NCBI GenBank assembly: GCA_030278955.1
Contig: JAOANR010000014.1
Span: 27,282,068 to 27,346,067, forward strand
Direction of reading: 5' to 3'
Source of the DNA: Hygrophila difformis
Lineage: Eukaryota; Streptophyta; Magnoliopsida; Lamiales; Acanthaceae
Length of the DNA: 64,000 bases
Position numbers and translations under genes: made by a program. The notes under the pieces were generated by a model. That model made no database searches. It was not told where the DNA came from and was given only the letters and a program-made list of their open reading frames with translations. The stretch's first letter is position 1; every line of letters begins with the position of its first letter. Of this stretch, positions 1 through 8,584 are shown piece by piece.

Positions 1-917
1 TACTTAGAATGATGATAGGGTCGCTGGATTGGGTTTCCGGACGTCCTAGGGTCACGACGAACGGCCAACTTCTCCGATCACTTTTTGTTCGTTTTCCGAC
101 GTGAAATCGTAGTAAGGAAATAGTGTTAGAATTCGAGTTTCGGAGACTCATGGACTGATGGAATGCTATATTAAGACTTACCAAGGTTCTAGGAAGCCGT
201 GGCTCAGTCCCGTTCACCTTGTCGTTGCCGGAATGTTCGCCGGAAAGCTTCGTCGGGAGAGTTTGGCTTGGAGAGGGAGTTTGTAAGTATGGTGGGGATG
301 TGTTTCTGTGGGATTAGGGCTTTTGAGGCTCTCCAGCCGCCCCTTAGCCTTCCTTAAGGCTGGAATTTGGTTTCCCTCGAAGGGAATTGTAGTTTAGGCA
401 AGAAAATCACCCCCGAATGGAAAGATTACACCTTCAGCCCCTCTGGCGCGGAGGTGGCGCGCACCCACCCCTATGGTCGCGCGGAGCACGCGTGCCAGGC
501 CTGGCGTCGCGACGCCCTTGGCCGCGCGGTGGCCGCGCGGCGGCGCGCGGACAGCGCGGGCCGGCCGGACCGGCCGGTTCGGCGATCCGCGTGTTCCGTC
601 GGGTCTTCCCTCGCTTTCCCCTATCGGTTTTCTACGTGTTAGCTCGATTCCCTGGGTCGTCTTCGTTGCGGAATCTTCTCCTTAATCTTGTTACGAGTCC
701 GGCTTATCGCTCGCAACATTTCCGGGTCCTACTTAGCCTAGTCTAAATTGGTTCCAACATCTCCTATCGTCCTTGTGATCCAATTCGTGATGTATTTTGT
801 GATTTATTTCGTTACTGAACTTAGAAATTAGTTCTAAGCTGCCTACGTACCCTGTGAAGGGATCAAGTCATGACGTAGTTCAAAATAATTTGAATTTGTT
901 TTTCCTCGGGTGTTACA
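1..917 (-). repeat. Element D 3' LTR (truncated by window edge)
   Basis: Ends in TGTTACA at 917 next to a pyrimidine run that is the polypurine tract on the minus strand. Positions 1-76 and 656-917 match the right LTR (6964-7039 and 7040-7301). Positions 77-655 are missing from that copy but present in the LTRs of B. A CpG-dense stretch at 447-561, built of CGCGCGG and GGCGCG words, lies about 350-470 bp inside the LTR start. Confidence 0.85.
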
Positions 918-930
918 TCCTCCCCCCCTT
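918..930 (-). other. Polypurine tract of D
   Basis: On the minus strand this reads AAGGGGGGGAGGA immediately before the LTR start TGTAACACCC. It is the expected primer for plus-strand DNA synthesis. Confidence 0.8.
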
Positions 931-940
931 AAGAATACAG

Positions 941-1250
941 TTATGTCCCCATAACTGTGGTCGGGTCGTCTTGGAAGAGGGTAGGGTAACGTTGCCTCAT
1001 GTCGGCTTCCAATTCCCAGGTTGTCGTCTCCGTCTCGTGGTTGGACCACAGGACCTTGACCATCTTTACAGTTTTATTCCTTGTCACCCTTTCCTTGTAG
1101 TCGAGTATTTGCACCGGGGTTTCTTCATAGGTCCAGTCATCATCCAATTCGACCACGTCCGGTTGGAGTACATGCGACGTGTCGGCACATACTTCTTTAG
1201 TTGGGGGTCGTGGAACACATTGTGGTCACGAGCAAACGGTGGTAGGGACG
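941..1250 (-). pseudogene. Integrase C-terminus and chromodomain remnant in D
   Basis: The minus-strand translation contains YEETPVQILDYKERV, NKTVKMVKVLWSNH and WELEADMRQRYPTLFQ, matching the chromodomain end of the C polyprotein, and stops after TVMGT next to the polypurine tract. Upstream, pieces of the RVHNVFH and QLKKYVP segment can be followed with frame breaks and then fade. Chromodomains of this class direct integration toward heterochromatin in chromoviruses. Without the catalytic core this fragment cannot act as an integrase; it may survive only as sequence flanking the polypurine tract. Confidence 0.8.
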
Positions 1251-1489
1251 TTAGTTAACATGCCGTTCTCATTTCCCTACGGAACTTCTTAGGGTCCCTA
1301 GGTATTTACGTCCCGGGGGTTTCCTGTAGTCCTGCGAAAGGAGGGCGTGAGGCAATTCCGCCGTCCTTGCCCGGAATAATGCCAGGCGATGCTCCCTGTT
1401 GACGTATTTTCTCTGTCAATGTATGCCCGGGTTCAGCGAGGAGCGTATAGCGAAAGAGATTGAGCAGAACAGGAAAGATAAAACTCCAC

Positions 1490-2303
1490 CCGGGTCCCGC
1501 GCGGTGGCCGCGCGTTGGCGCGCGGGGAGCGCGCGGCACCCCCTGTTCGAGAAAATAGGGCTCGCGCTCCGCGCGAGCCACTTCCCCCATTTCCCATCCG
1601 AGAACACACCCCCAATTCTCTCTAAATCCGGCGAGTTACCTTCCTGTTTGCTCGATTTCGACTTCAACTTCACTCATCTAGGTACGATTCTACTAAACCC
1701 ACTTACTAATTTCAACTTTTATGTTTTGGATGACTTGATTTGTGTAGAGATTTAGGAAATTAGGGTTTGTGTACAAAAATTGGGGGTTTATGATTTTTAG
1801 GCTTGATTTGTGCAATTTAGCAAGTGTATGTGGCAATTGTCGTTACTCTTATTGCCTTGCCTACGTTTATGTTATAATGTGTTTATGTTTTTGGCAAATT
1901 CTTGTTGAACTCGAATCCTTAGAAAGGCTATGAAGTTATTGATGCTTGGTTGCTGTTGGGGTGTGATTATTGGTTCGTTCCCTCGTTGTTTAGTGCTGTA
2001 GGATTTGCCGTATTGTTATTAGAATGATTGTTTCGTTCTGTGGGCGATTTCCGTGTGTTGTTAGTAACTTAGGTTTTGGTTTATTGTGCACATAACGTGT
2101 TCGACGAAATGCCACATAGGGTTTAGGCACTAGTTTGAGCATATTCTTTGTCTAGGTTACCTCCTGGTTGGTCTTAGTAAACGGTAGGATTTGTTGTTCT
2201 TACGGTACATTCGCGTTGGAACTATATATTAATGCCCTTTTCGTATTTTCGCTTGACTTCTGTGTGGAACTTAGCCTTATAATTGGTGTTTGGTAACTTG
2301 CAG
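1490..2303 (+). promoter_or_regulatory. Leader exon and intron of the D antisense gene
   Basis: This stretch lies upstream of the plus-strand ORF. It has a GC-rich start (1497-1537, CGCGCGG words), a hairpin at 1559-1579 (9-bp stem, TCC loop), a pyrimidine-rich leader, a GT donor at 1682 and an acceptor ending TTGCAG at 2303. The ORF ATG follows one base later. The same layout occurs in B, with donor AAG/GTATGT and acceptor CTGCAG, which supports a real 0.6-kb 5'-UTR intron. A TATA-like GATAAAA lies near 1477. The transcript start is inferred. Confidence 0.6.
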
Positions 2304-2304
2304 G

Positions 2305-3640
2305 ATGTTGCTCTTTTTGTGGGTCGTTTTGGCGTCTCTCATGTGTCCTCCGAGGACTAGGAGACGGGTTGCTGATGAGGCTGGCCCCAGTCATGCTGCT
2401 CCGGCGATGCCGGATTTTGATGAGAGCGAGTCAGAGGAGGATGAGGCGCAGAGGGGCCCGCGTCTCAGGGGCCTCCCGGACGAGGTGCGTCCTCACCGGC
2501 ATGACAGGTTCCGGTTTAGGACGAGGGCTGCCCAGGACTTTTATTTCGACGAGCTTCGTCGAAACAGGGCTTACGTCCCTGAGAGAGGCATATATCCTCT
2601 TCATATGGGCGATGACAGGGTCAGTGCGGTCTTGGAGTATTTACAGTGGACTGGTCTGGCACGTCACCCCGAGGGCGTCGCCTCCGGTTATTTGGCTATG
2701 GAGGTTATTGCCAACATTGGCGGTCTCGGGGAGGGTGACGATCTATCCCGGGTATGGGTCCGTGGTCGCTATCTCGACTTCAGTGCTCGGGCGATCAACG
2801 TCTATTTTGGCTTGCCCGACGATGGCGTGTTCCGGCCCCAGCCTGAGGGGCGCGTTCTTGCTCCTGCGTGGAACACCTTATGCACCCTAGTGCCTCCTCA
2901 GTTCGAGCACAGTCATGAGCTTCGTTTGACGTCGATGGACTCCCCTTGGCGAGAGCTTGCTCAGCTATGGTTCGGGCGTGTCCGGCCGATGTCCCGGAGC
3001 CACATTGTCTTGGATCACGTCTACGAGACCATTTGCTTCATCGCGCGGGACGGTAGGGTGAATGTAGGGGCTTGCATCGAGGACAACTTGCGGGGTATGC
3101 GCAGAGGACGAGGGAGTAGGGTGATTACCCATGTGTCACCTCATCTGTGGGTTGTGCGCGGCACAGGGGATTCGCACTACACCGGAGACAGACCCGTACG
3201 ACCTAGCACCTGGCCGTTGCTACCGTATTCCGTCTTATGCTGAGCGGCGTAGCGCCTTACGTCGTGGGGCTCCCCGTGCTGTACTTCGCCCGCAGCCTGA
3301 TGACGGCGGCCTGATCCTCGTTGTACCACCGGAGCAGCCACCCCCTCCTCCAGTGGTTCCACCTCCTGCTGGGGCACCTCCTGCCGTGGCACCTCAGGGG
3401 CAGGAGATGATTCAGATGCTGCAGATGATGCAGGAGATGCGGGTCAGTATGGACACCGGGTTTGCAGCTGGGCAGGCTCGTTATGACGCCCTCGACGCTA
3501 GGTTGGACCTCTATCAGACCCGCATGGACTCGTTTGCTACGAGGCAGGCTCAGCAGCAGGCCACCATGTCCGACATGTACGCCTATGTGCGGCAGATGGA
3601 CGACTTCATGCGCCGACAGTTCCTGCCTCCCGATCAGTGA
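2305..3640 (+). pseudogene. Antisense gene: putative plant transposon protein domain plus C-terminal coiled coil
   Basis: The ORF starts MLLFLWVVLASLM just after a splice acceptor and runs to 3243. It then needs a frame change near 3134, where D has one extra base relative to B, to continue to 3640. The middle matches what I know of the putative plant transposon protein domain (PF20167 type): VWVRGRYLDFSARAIN followed by YFGLPDD, then RELAQLWFGRV, then VNVGACIEDNL. The downstream frame has LICGLCAAQGI, a proline-rich linker, and a Met/Gln-rich heptad segment ending MRRQFLPPDQ. The first 13 residues are hydrophobic and may be a signal or membrane segment. It lies opposite to the retroelement. 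Its biochemical function is unknown. Confidence 0.7.
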
Positions 3641-4196
3641 TGTCTCCCTTTGGTTTCGTGTTTTCGTTTAGGTTTTGCGTTTAGACGTACTTTGTTTAGG
3701 CTCCTCCTTATGAGGACGTTGATGTTGCCTGGTGTTTGTGATTTATATTTTCGTTATGTTGTCGCTTAGTTAGGTGTTTGACATGTGTTGGTTGTGTGCT
3801 GCTGTTTCAGAACCATGGTTTAATTGTTCTGTCCATTTGATGGTTTGAGATGTTTCTGGATTTACTATTACCTTCCTATAGTGTCTGCATGTGTGTGGGT
3901 TGCCCAATAATACCTACGCCGTTGCTTGACTAAATCGCTTGGTTAAATTAGCGTGATAAGATACACGGAATTAGAGTTTATATGTGGAGTGTATATAGTT
4001 GCTCTTAAGGGAATTTTTTTTTTTTTTTTTGAGCGAAGATTAGTCTTTTAATAGGTATCAATTTATCAGGGTTTTCTTGTAAAGGTTGTTGGAATTTATT
4101 TATTTATATGTACATAATTACGTCTTGTATATATTTTATTATTATCTTTATTATTATTATTTCCATTATTATTATTATTATTATATTTTTATTTTC

Positions 4197-4242
<46 letters not shown>

Positions 4243-4412
4243 TTTTTTTTTTTTTTGTTTCCCTCCTTGATTATGGTAGTTAAAGAACTAAATAAAATGC
4301 ATGGAATAAATTTAAATAGGCTTGTATTTTATTACCCAAGAATTTTGGTTTACAAGCATTCGAAATAGAAATAGCAATGGTGCATCAGTATGGATCCCTA
4401 AATCTAGGGTGA
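3641..4412. repeat. Non-coding spacer of D with ATT microsatellite and poly-T
   Basis: No gene is visible. A T11-type run lies at about 4014-4030 and an imperfect (ATT)n tract with a poly-T end at about 4131-4256. Short ORFs here translate only the microsatellite. The region lies between the 3' end of the antisense gene and the 3' end of the sense coiled-coil ORF, so it is the convergent terminator zone of the two transcripts if both are made. Confidence 0.7.
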
Positions 4413-4790
4413 CTAGGCAGGTATATCCTCGATGGGATCGTCCTCGTCGCTGGATATGTCAATGGGAATGGGCGTCCCCACCGGGCTCGGGCTCGGAGGG
4501 AAGATGTCGGCCTCTAGGCCCAGTAGCTCAGCTGCTAAGTGTCCTATTTGCATCATCAGTTCGTTATCCTTGTTTTGGAGCGCAACCACTAGTGTTTGGA
4601 GTTCGGCAACTTGGGCCTTGAGTTGGGTTATTTCGTGATGGTCAGCTTCCCTAAGATTTCTCAGATAGTCCACGTTACTCCCTAGATGCCCCACTCGAGC
4701 TTTGAAGTGATTGACATGCTGTTGGGACTCGAGGTATGCATTGGTCAGTTTCATCATCAGGTTGGTCATGTTCGCGTTCGGTTCAGCCAT
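4413..4790 (-). CDS. Small sense ORF of D: coiled-coil protein with acidic SIM-like tail
   Basis: 125 codons starting MAEPNANMTNLMMKL. It is the first ORF after the primer site, where gag would normally start. Residues about 30-95 have leucine/valine heptads typical of a coiled coil. The tail reads IPIDISSDEDDPIED, which resembles a phospho-regulated SUMO-interacting motif: a hydrophobic core followed by Ser-Ser-Asp-Glu. Element B has a homologue at 41188-41586 with the same start, coiled coil and tail, and C has a 24-codon stump at the same place. I do not recognise a named family. Retention in two elements that lost gag-pol suggests a role in the element's life cycle or captured host sequence. 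Confidence 0.6.
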   Translation of the reverse strand: MAEPNANMTNLMMKLTNAYLESQQHVNHFKARVGHLGSNVDYLRNLREADHHEITQLKAQVAELQTLVVALQNKDNELMMQIGHLAAELLGLEADIFPPSPSPVGTPIPIDISSDEDDPIEDIPA

Positions 4791-5125
4791 CTATTGTCAA
4801 CAAGGGAGGTTAGAGTTAGACGTTTCTCAGGCAAAGTTAAGGTATGCGTAAATTTAAATCTATATGCAACATGCAAGTGCAAGTCCCTTCCCCATAAAAT
4901 TTAGTTTAAAATAAATTGCTAAAGGTTGGGCCTCTATAGTGGGCCAAAATTTAATATTTCTTGGGCTAAGATTTGGGCTATGTAAAAAGGATTATAGATT
5001 TTTGGGCTAAAAATAGTACTAGTAGTCAAATAAATAATTTTAAAAGAAATAACACTTGGGCTTAAAAATATTGGTTTAAAATAATAGTAGTAGCTTTAAA
5101 AATTTTCCGGCCTCTGATACCAACT
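4791..5125 (-). promoter_or_regulatory. D leader with TGGGCY motifs and tRNA-Met primer-binding site
   Basis: The primer site TGGTATCAGAG (minus strand, 5112-5122) lies 3 nt from the LTR end at 5126 and matches the 3' end of initiator tRNA-Met. Between it and the small ORF, six TGGGCC/TGGGCT words occur at about 4926-5062. TGGGCY is the plant site II motif bound by TCP factors; its use here is inference. Confidence 0.75.
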
Positions 5126-7301
5126 TGTAACACCCCGGATTTGATAACCCAGGCCGGGATGTCACCGCCGCATTTCCTAGCAAGACACGGCTTCCCGAGC
5201 TCGCTAAGGAAACGCAAGGCTTGTGGGTATGGAAAAGATTTAAAACATTTCAAGATTTAGTCCGGAAATTTATAATACTTAGTACGATAGTAGAAATTAT
5301 CATGTGCGGAAAATAAATAAAGTAGGTGCAGCGGAAAGTAAAATCACGGCCAACATGGCTAAATCCTCGGGTTTAACAGACCCGGTAAAAACAGTACGAT
5401 GCAGAAATTTAAAATGTCCATTATGATTTCCCCCAAGTGCATATGCAATGCGTCACTCGACGTACTCTGAAAAAAAGAAATGACAACGGTTGTCAGTATA
5501 AAAATATACTGAGTAAGTTAATCCCTAACTACAAATAAAAGGGGTTACAAGTGTTTAAACTAAAGATTTCGCTTACCGTACGGAAAAAAAAATACATGAT
5601 TTATTTGCAGCGGAAAATCATGATTAAAGAACTTAATTTAAAAAGCGAAATTTAAAGCATAATTTAAGATGCGTAAATTTTAAATACATAATTAAAGACA
5701 GGATAATTACGATTTAAGCATAATGAAACACTCACACGAGTCTTTTACTTTTCATCCCGTAAACTAAGAAGAGGACACCATACCGGGAGATCACTAACGA
5801 GGCAATCTCAACATAGGTCCACTAACGAGGCAGTCCAAACAATGGGAGACCACTAACGAGGCAGTCTCAAAGATAGTAGGACCACTAACGAGGCGATCCA
5901 AAAAGATAGTAGGACCACTAACGAGGCGATCCACAAATACAGCGCGCGAGATCACTAACGAGGCAATCTCAGATAGTAAGGAGACCACTAACGAGGCAGT
6001 CTCAAAGATAATGATAGTATGAAGATCGGCTCAGCCTAGTGAACGGGATTTTTCGAAAGTTCGTATTTCAAAGTTATCAAAGGATCGATATCGCGTTTTC
6101 ATAGTTCGAGTTTGCTCAAGTTCGAAAAATCCTATTCGAGGCAGTTTACGCCTTTCTTAATTTAAAATTCGTTCTTTCTCCAAAAATTCTGAAATTTTTA
6201 CAGTAATTCAAAAACACACACACGAACAACTTTCATGTTTTAAGTTTTTGGAAATAAGGTTCCGAAGTGAGTTGAAATTTGAGTTTATTGCAAAGAATAA
6301 TTTATGTCTTGAAAACTGTTTTCGTCACAGGTTCGTGCAACGCCGATTAAAAATTCATTTCAAAACCAATCGATGTGAAATTTTTACAGTAGCTACACGA
6401 CACATTAAGGAACAACTTTCATGTTTTAAGTTTTTGGAAATAATGAATTCTTGGTACTCAAAAATCGAGTGCAACTTACTGCATACTCATGGCCTTTAAA
6501 ACGATTTCAAAACAGTTCTAAAAACTTGGCCGTTTGACATATCAAATGAACACCAAAATTCGTGAAATTTTGTAGGCATAATCTAGACACAATTATCTAC
6601 AACTTTTGTTTAGAAATGCAAAGTTAAATCATTCGAAATATGGGTGAAAAACATGCATCAAGTTGAATGAAGGAATCTGTCACAGATTTAAATCGTTCGG
6701 TTCGATACAGAAAGTTCATGGCGAAAATTGGGATAGCAAAACTTAATGTCAATGGCTGAAATTTGGACACAAGATAGATAAAGGTGTTAGGAACAACTTT
6801 TATGTTGAAAAGTTTTCGGTTTGAATTCCCAAAGGTCGAGTTTTTGGCGAGTCTTTAAAATTGGACGAAAATAGGGTTTTTGAAAACCGATTTTTGTTAC
6901 AAGCCTATATCTCGAGATTTAAACAACAAACAACCACGAAAATTTGTGAGTAAGGTTTTAACTTACTTAGAATGATGATAGGGTTGCTGGATTGGGTTTC
7001 CGGACGTCCTAGGGTCACGACGAACGGCCAACTTCTCCGGTCGTCTTCGTTGCGGAATCTTCTCCTTAATCTTGTCACGAGTCCGGCTTATCGCTCGCAA
7101 CATTTCCGGGTCCTACTTAGCCTAGTCTAAATTGGTTCCAACATCTCCTATCGTCCTTGTGATCCAATTCGTGATGTATTTTGTGATTTATTTCGTGACT
7201 GAACTTAGAAATTAGTTCTAAGCTGCCTACGTACCCTGTGAAGGGATCAAGTCATGACGTAGTTCAAAATAATTTGAATTTGTTTTTCCTCGGGTGTTAC
7301 A
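5126..7301 (-). repeat. Element D 5' LTR with 579-bp internal deletion
   Basis: Starts TGTAACACCC at 5126 and ends GGTGTTACA at 7301 (2176 bp). Compared with the left LTR, 579 bp corresponding to 77-655 are missing at 7039/7040; adding them gives about 2755 bp, as in the full LTR of B (2767 bp). The lost part includes the CpG-rich block and probably part of the leader or promoter. The inner half carries the hairpin array 5787-6004 and four diverged modules of about 190 bp near 6185, 6375, 6551 and 6755. Confidence 0.85.
5787..6004 (-). repeat. Array of seven 21-23-nt hairpins with covarying stems (D 5' LTR)
   Basis: Seven units share the core CACTAACGAGGC and differ in flanking arms that usually stay complementary: GAGAT/ATCTC twice, GAGAC/GTCTC twice, and GGTC/GTCC once (GGAC/GTCC in B). 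Two further units have GGAC with GATCC, a weaker pairing. Spacers are about 6-17 nt. The array lies about 660-880 nt before the minus-strand LTR end, so it would be in the transcribed leader if transcription starts in the outer LTR half. Confidence 0.8.
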
Positions 7302-7640
7302 CATGGCCAAAACACGGGTTAAACAGGCCCGTTCATGCGAGTCATGTAAAGTAAATAATTAAATGCCCAACATGATTCCCCAATGTATGATCATGCTCCG
7401 TACTCTGTAAAAAAATGAACAACGGTTTTTATCAGTATTATAAAATACTGAGTAAGTCAATCCTCACATAGCAATAAAGGGGTTAGATTTTTAATAATTA
7501 AGATAAAACTTTTTGTCATACATAAAAACATTTTATTTACCAATTTAAAAAAAAAATACGAATATAATTGCATACTTTAAAGACACATTTAATTTCATAA
7601 TTAAAAATTTAAGCATGGGCAATTATTTAAGACATGATTT

Positions 7641-8098
7641 GCAGGGGAGATGAGTGTGAATAGCAAATCAAAAGTTTGTCATAATGATGTATCTTTATGT
7701 GAGCCGACTGTCTGTTCATCCAAGAGGGCAGAGAAGCACATGATTTTTGGACAGTCTGGTTGTATGATGGAGATTTTTGCTTGCTGATGCATGCCATGGT
7801 AATGACAGGGATAGGAATGCTGTTGGCTTGATATTTGGAGTTTTTTTTTTCTGTTCAGTTTGGAGGCATGAGTGATAGGATGCTGTATTCTGCCATGTAT
7901 TTATGGGGTAGCAGTTCTGCTTGCTCCCTTCTGGTTTTAGTAATAGGGTTGATAATTTCGTTCCTGTTTCTTTGTCATTAGTAGTAGTGGTCTGAATTGG
8001 TCCTTTGTACTAGAGGTGCAGACATGCCGTTTGGTTTTGTTTGTGCCGGATGCTTGGTTTTGAGCTTTAATAAAGTCTCATTCTCCTCAAAAAAAAAA
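7641..8098 (+). mobile_element. 5'-truncated LINE or retroposon insertion in the C 3' LTR
   Basis: This 458-bp block is absent from the other C LTR. It ends with AATAAA and, about 18 bases on, a run of ten A. It is flanked by a 15-bp direct duplication, TTTAAGACATGATTT, at 7626-7640 and 8099-8113. These are the marks of target-primed insertion of a polyadenylated retroposon. No coding frame is recognisable, as expected for a short 3' fragment of an L1-type element. It must be younger than C. Confidence 0.85.
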
Positions 8099-8199
8099 TT
8101 TAAGACATGATTTAAAAACATGAATAATACCGTAAGTAAATAAATAAAAATTTGAGCTTTTAAAATTCTCCCCGTTACGCCATCATCTCAACAATATAT

Positions 8200-8584
8200 C
8201 ATTTAGCCGGTGATCCGGCGGCCGCAGCCAATTTCATAAATATCATTTAGCCGGTGATCCGGCGGCCGCAGCCAATTTCATAAGTATCATATCTCATTTA
8301 GCCGGTAGCCCGGCGGCCGCAGCCTATCCGCCATACCCAGTACCACTCCGTCGAGCCTCGAGTAACCCATACGGATACACCCGAGAGGGTAGGCCCGTTG
8401 GCTCTTGTAGCCAAATCCGCTATATCCAGTACCACTCCGTCGAGCCTCGAGTAACCCATGCGGATACACCCGAGAGGATAGGCCCAAAAATAAGATGCCG
8501 TTTTGGCAATCTTTCGCGCGTAGTAACCAATGCCGTTTTGGCACGAAATGAATAATTAGGAGGGCACCCTGCAGAGCACTCATC
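8200..8584 (-). repeat. Structured, hairpin-rich block in the C 3' LTR
   Basis: Three units of about 45 bp each carry a GCCGG/CCGGC stem (loops TGAT, TGAT, TAGC) followed by the word CGGCGGCCGCAGCC. Then come two copies of an approximately 90-bp unit whose CTCGAG/CCGAG arms enclose a CCATACGG loop, a TTGGCT/AGCCAA hairpin, two TGCC-GTTTT-GGCA hairpins, and a block GGGCACCCTGCAGAGCACTC that is also present in A. The same block lies at 18219-18603 in the 5' LTR. Confidence 0.75.

Larger units (their letters stand above)
1..7301 (-). mobile_element. Element D: non-autonomous Tekay-like LTR retrotransposon with antisense gene
   Basis: Both LTRs begin TGTAACACCC and end GGTGTTACA on the plus strand; the left one is cut by the window start. 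A tRNA-Met-type primer site abuts the right LTR and a polypurine tract abuts the left one, so the element reads on the minus strand. The 4.2-kb interior has no gag, protease, reverse transcriptase or RNase H. It holds a small sense coiled-coil ORF, an antisense spliced gene and only the last part of integrase with its chromodomain. The right edge joins directly to the middle of the 3' LTR of element C, 235 bp from that LTR's end, so D inserted into C. The other junction is off-window, so the target duplication (expected CATGG) cannot be checked. Confidence 0.85.

Noticed and set aside
854..1258. 134-codon plus-strand ORF over the D polypurine tract
   Set aside because: It crosses the LTR junction and is antisense to the chromodomain remnant.
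4086..4368. Tyr/Ile-rich ORFs as small membrane proteins
   Set aside because: Pure translation of the ATT microsatellite and poly-T run.
5112..5122. Part of a tRNA gene at the primer-binding sites
   Set aside because: Only about 11-18 bases match a tRNA 3' end, always next to an LTR; no tRNA body is present.
5787..6004. CRISPR-like array (short repeat with varying neighbours)
   Set aside because: The varying parts are complementary arms of the same hairpin, spacers are short and irregular, and the context is a plant LTR.
8287..8583. 98-codon ORF repeated at 18306-18602 as a gene
   Set aside because: It lies over the hairpin-rich LTR block and exists because the two LTRs are copies; no domain and no start context.
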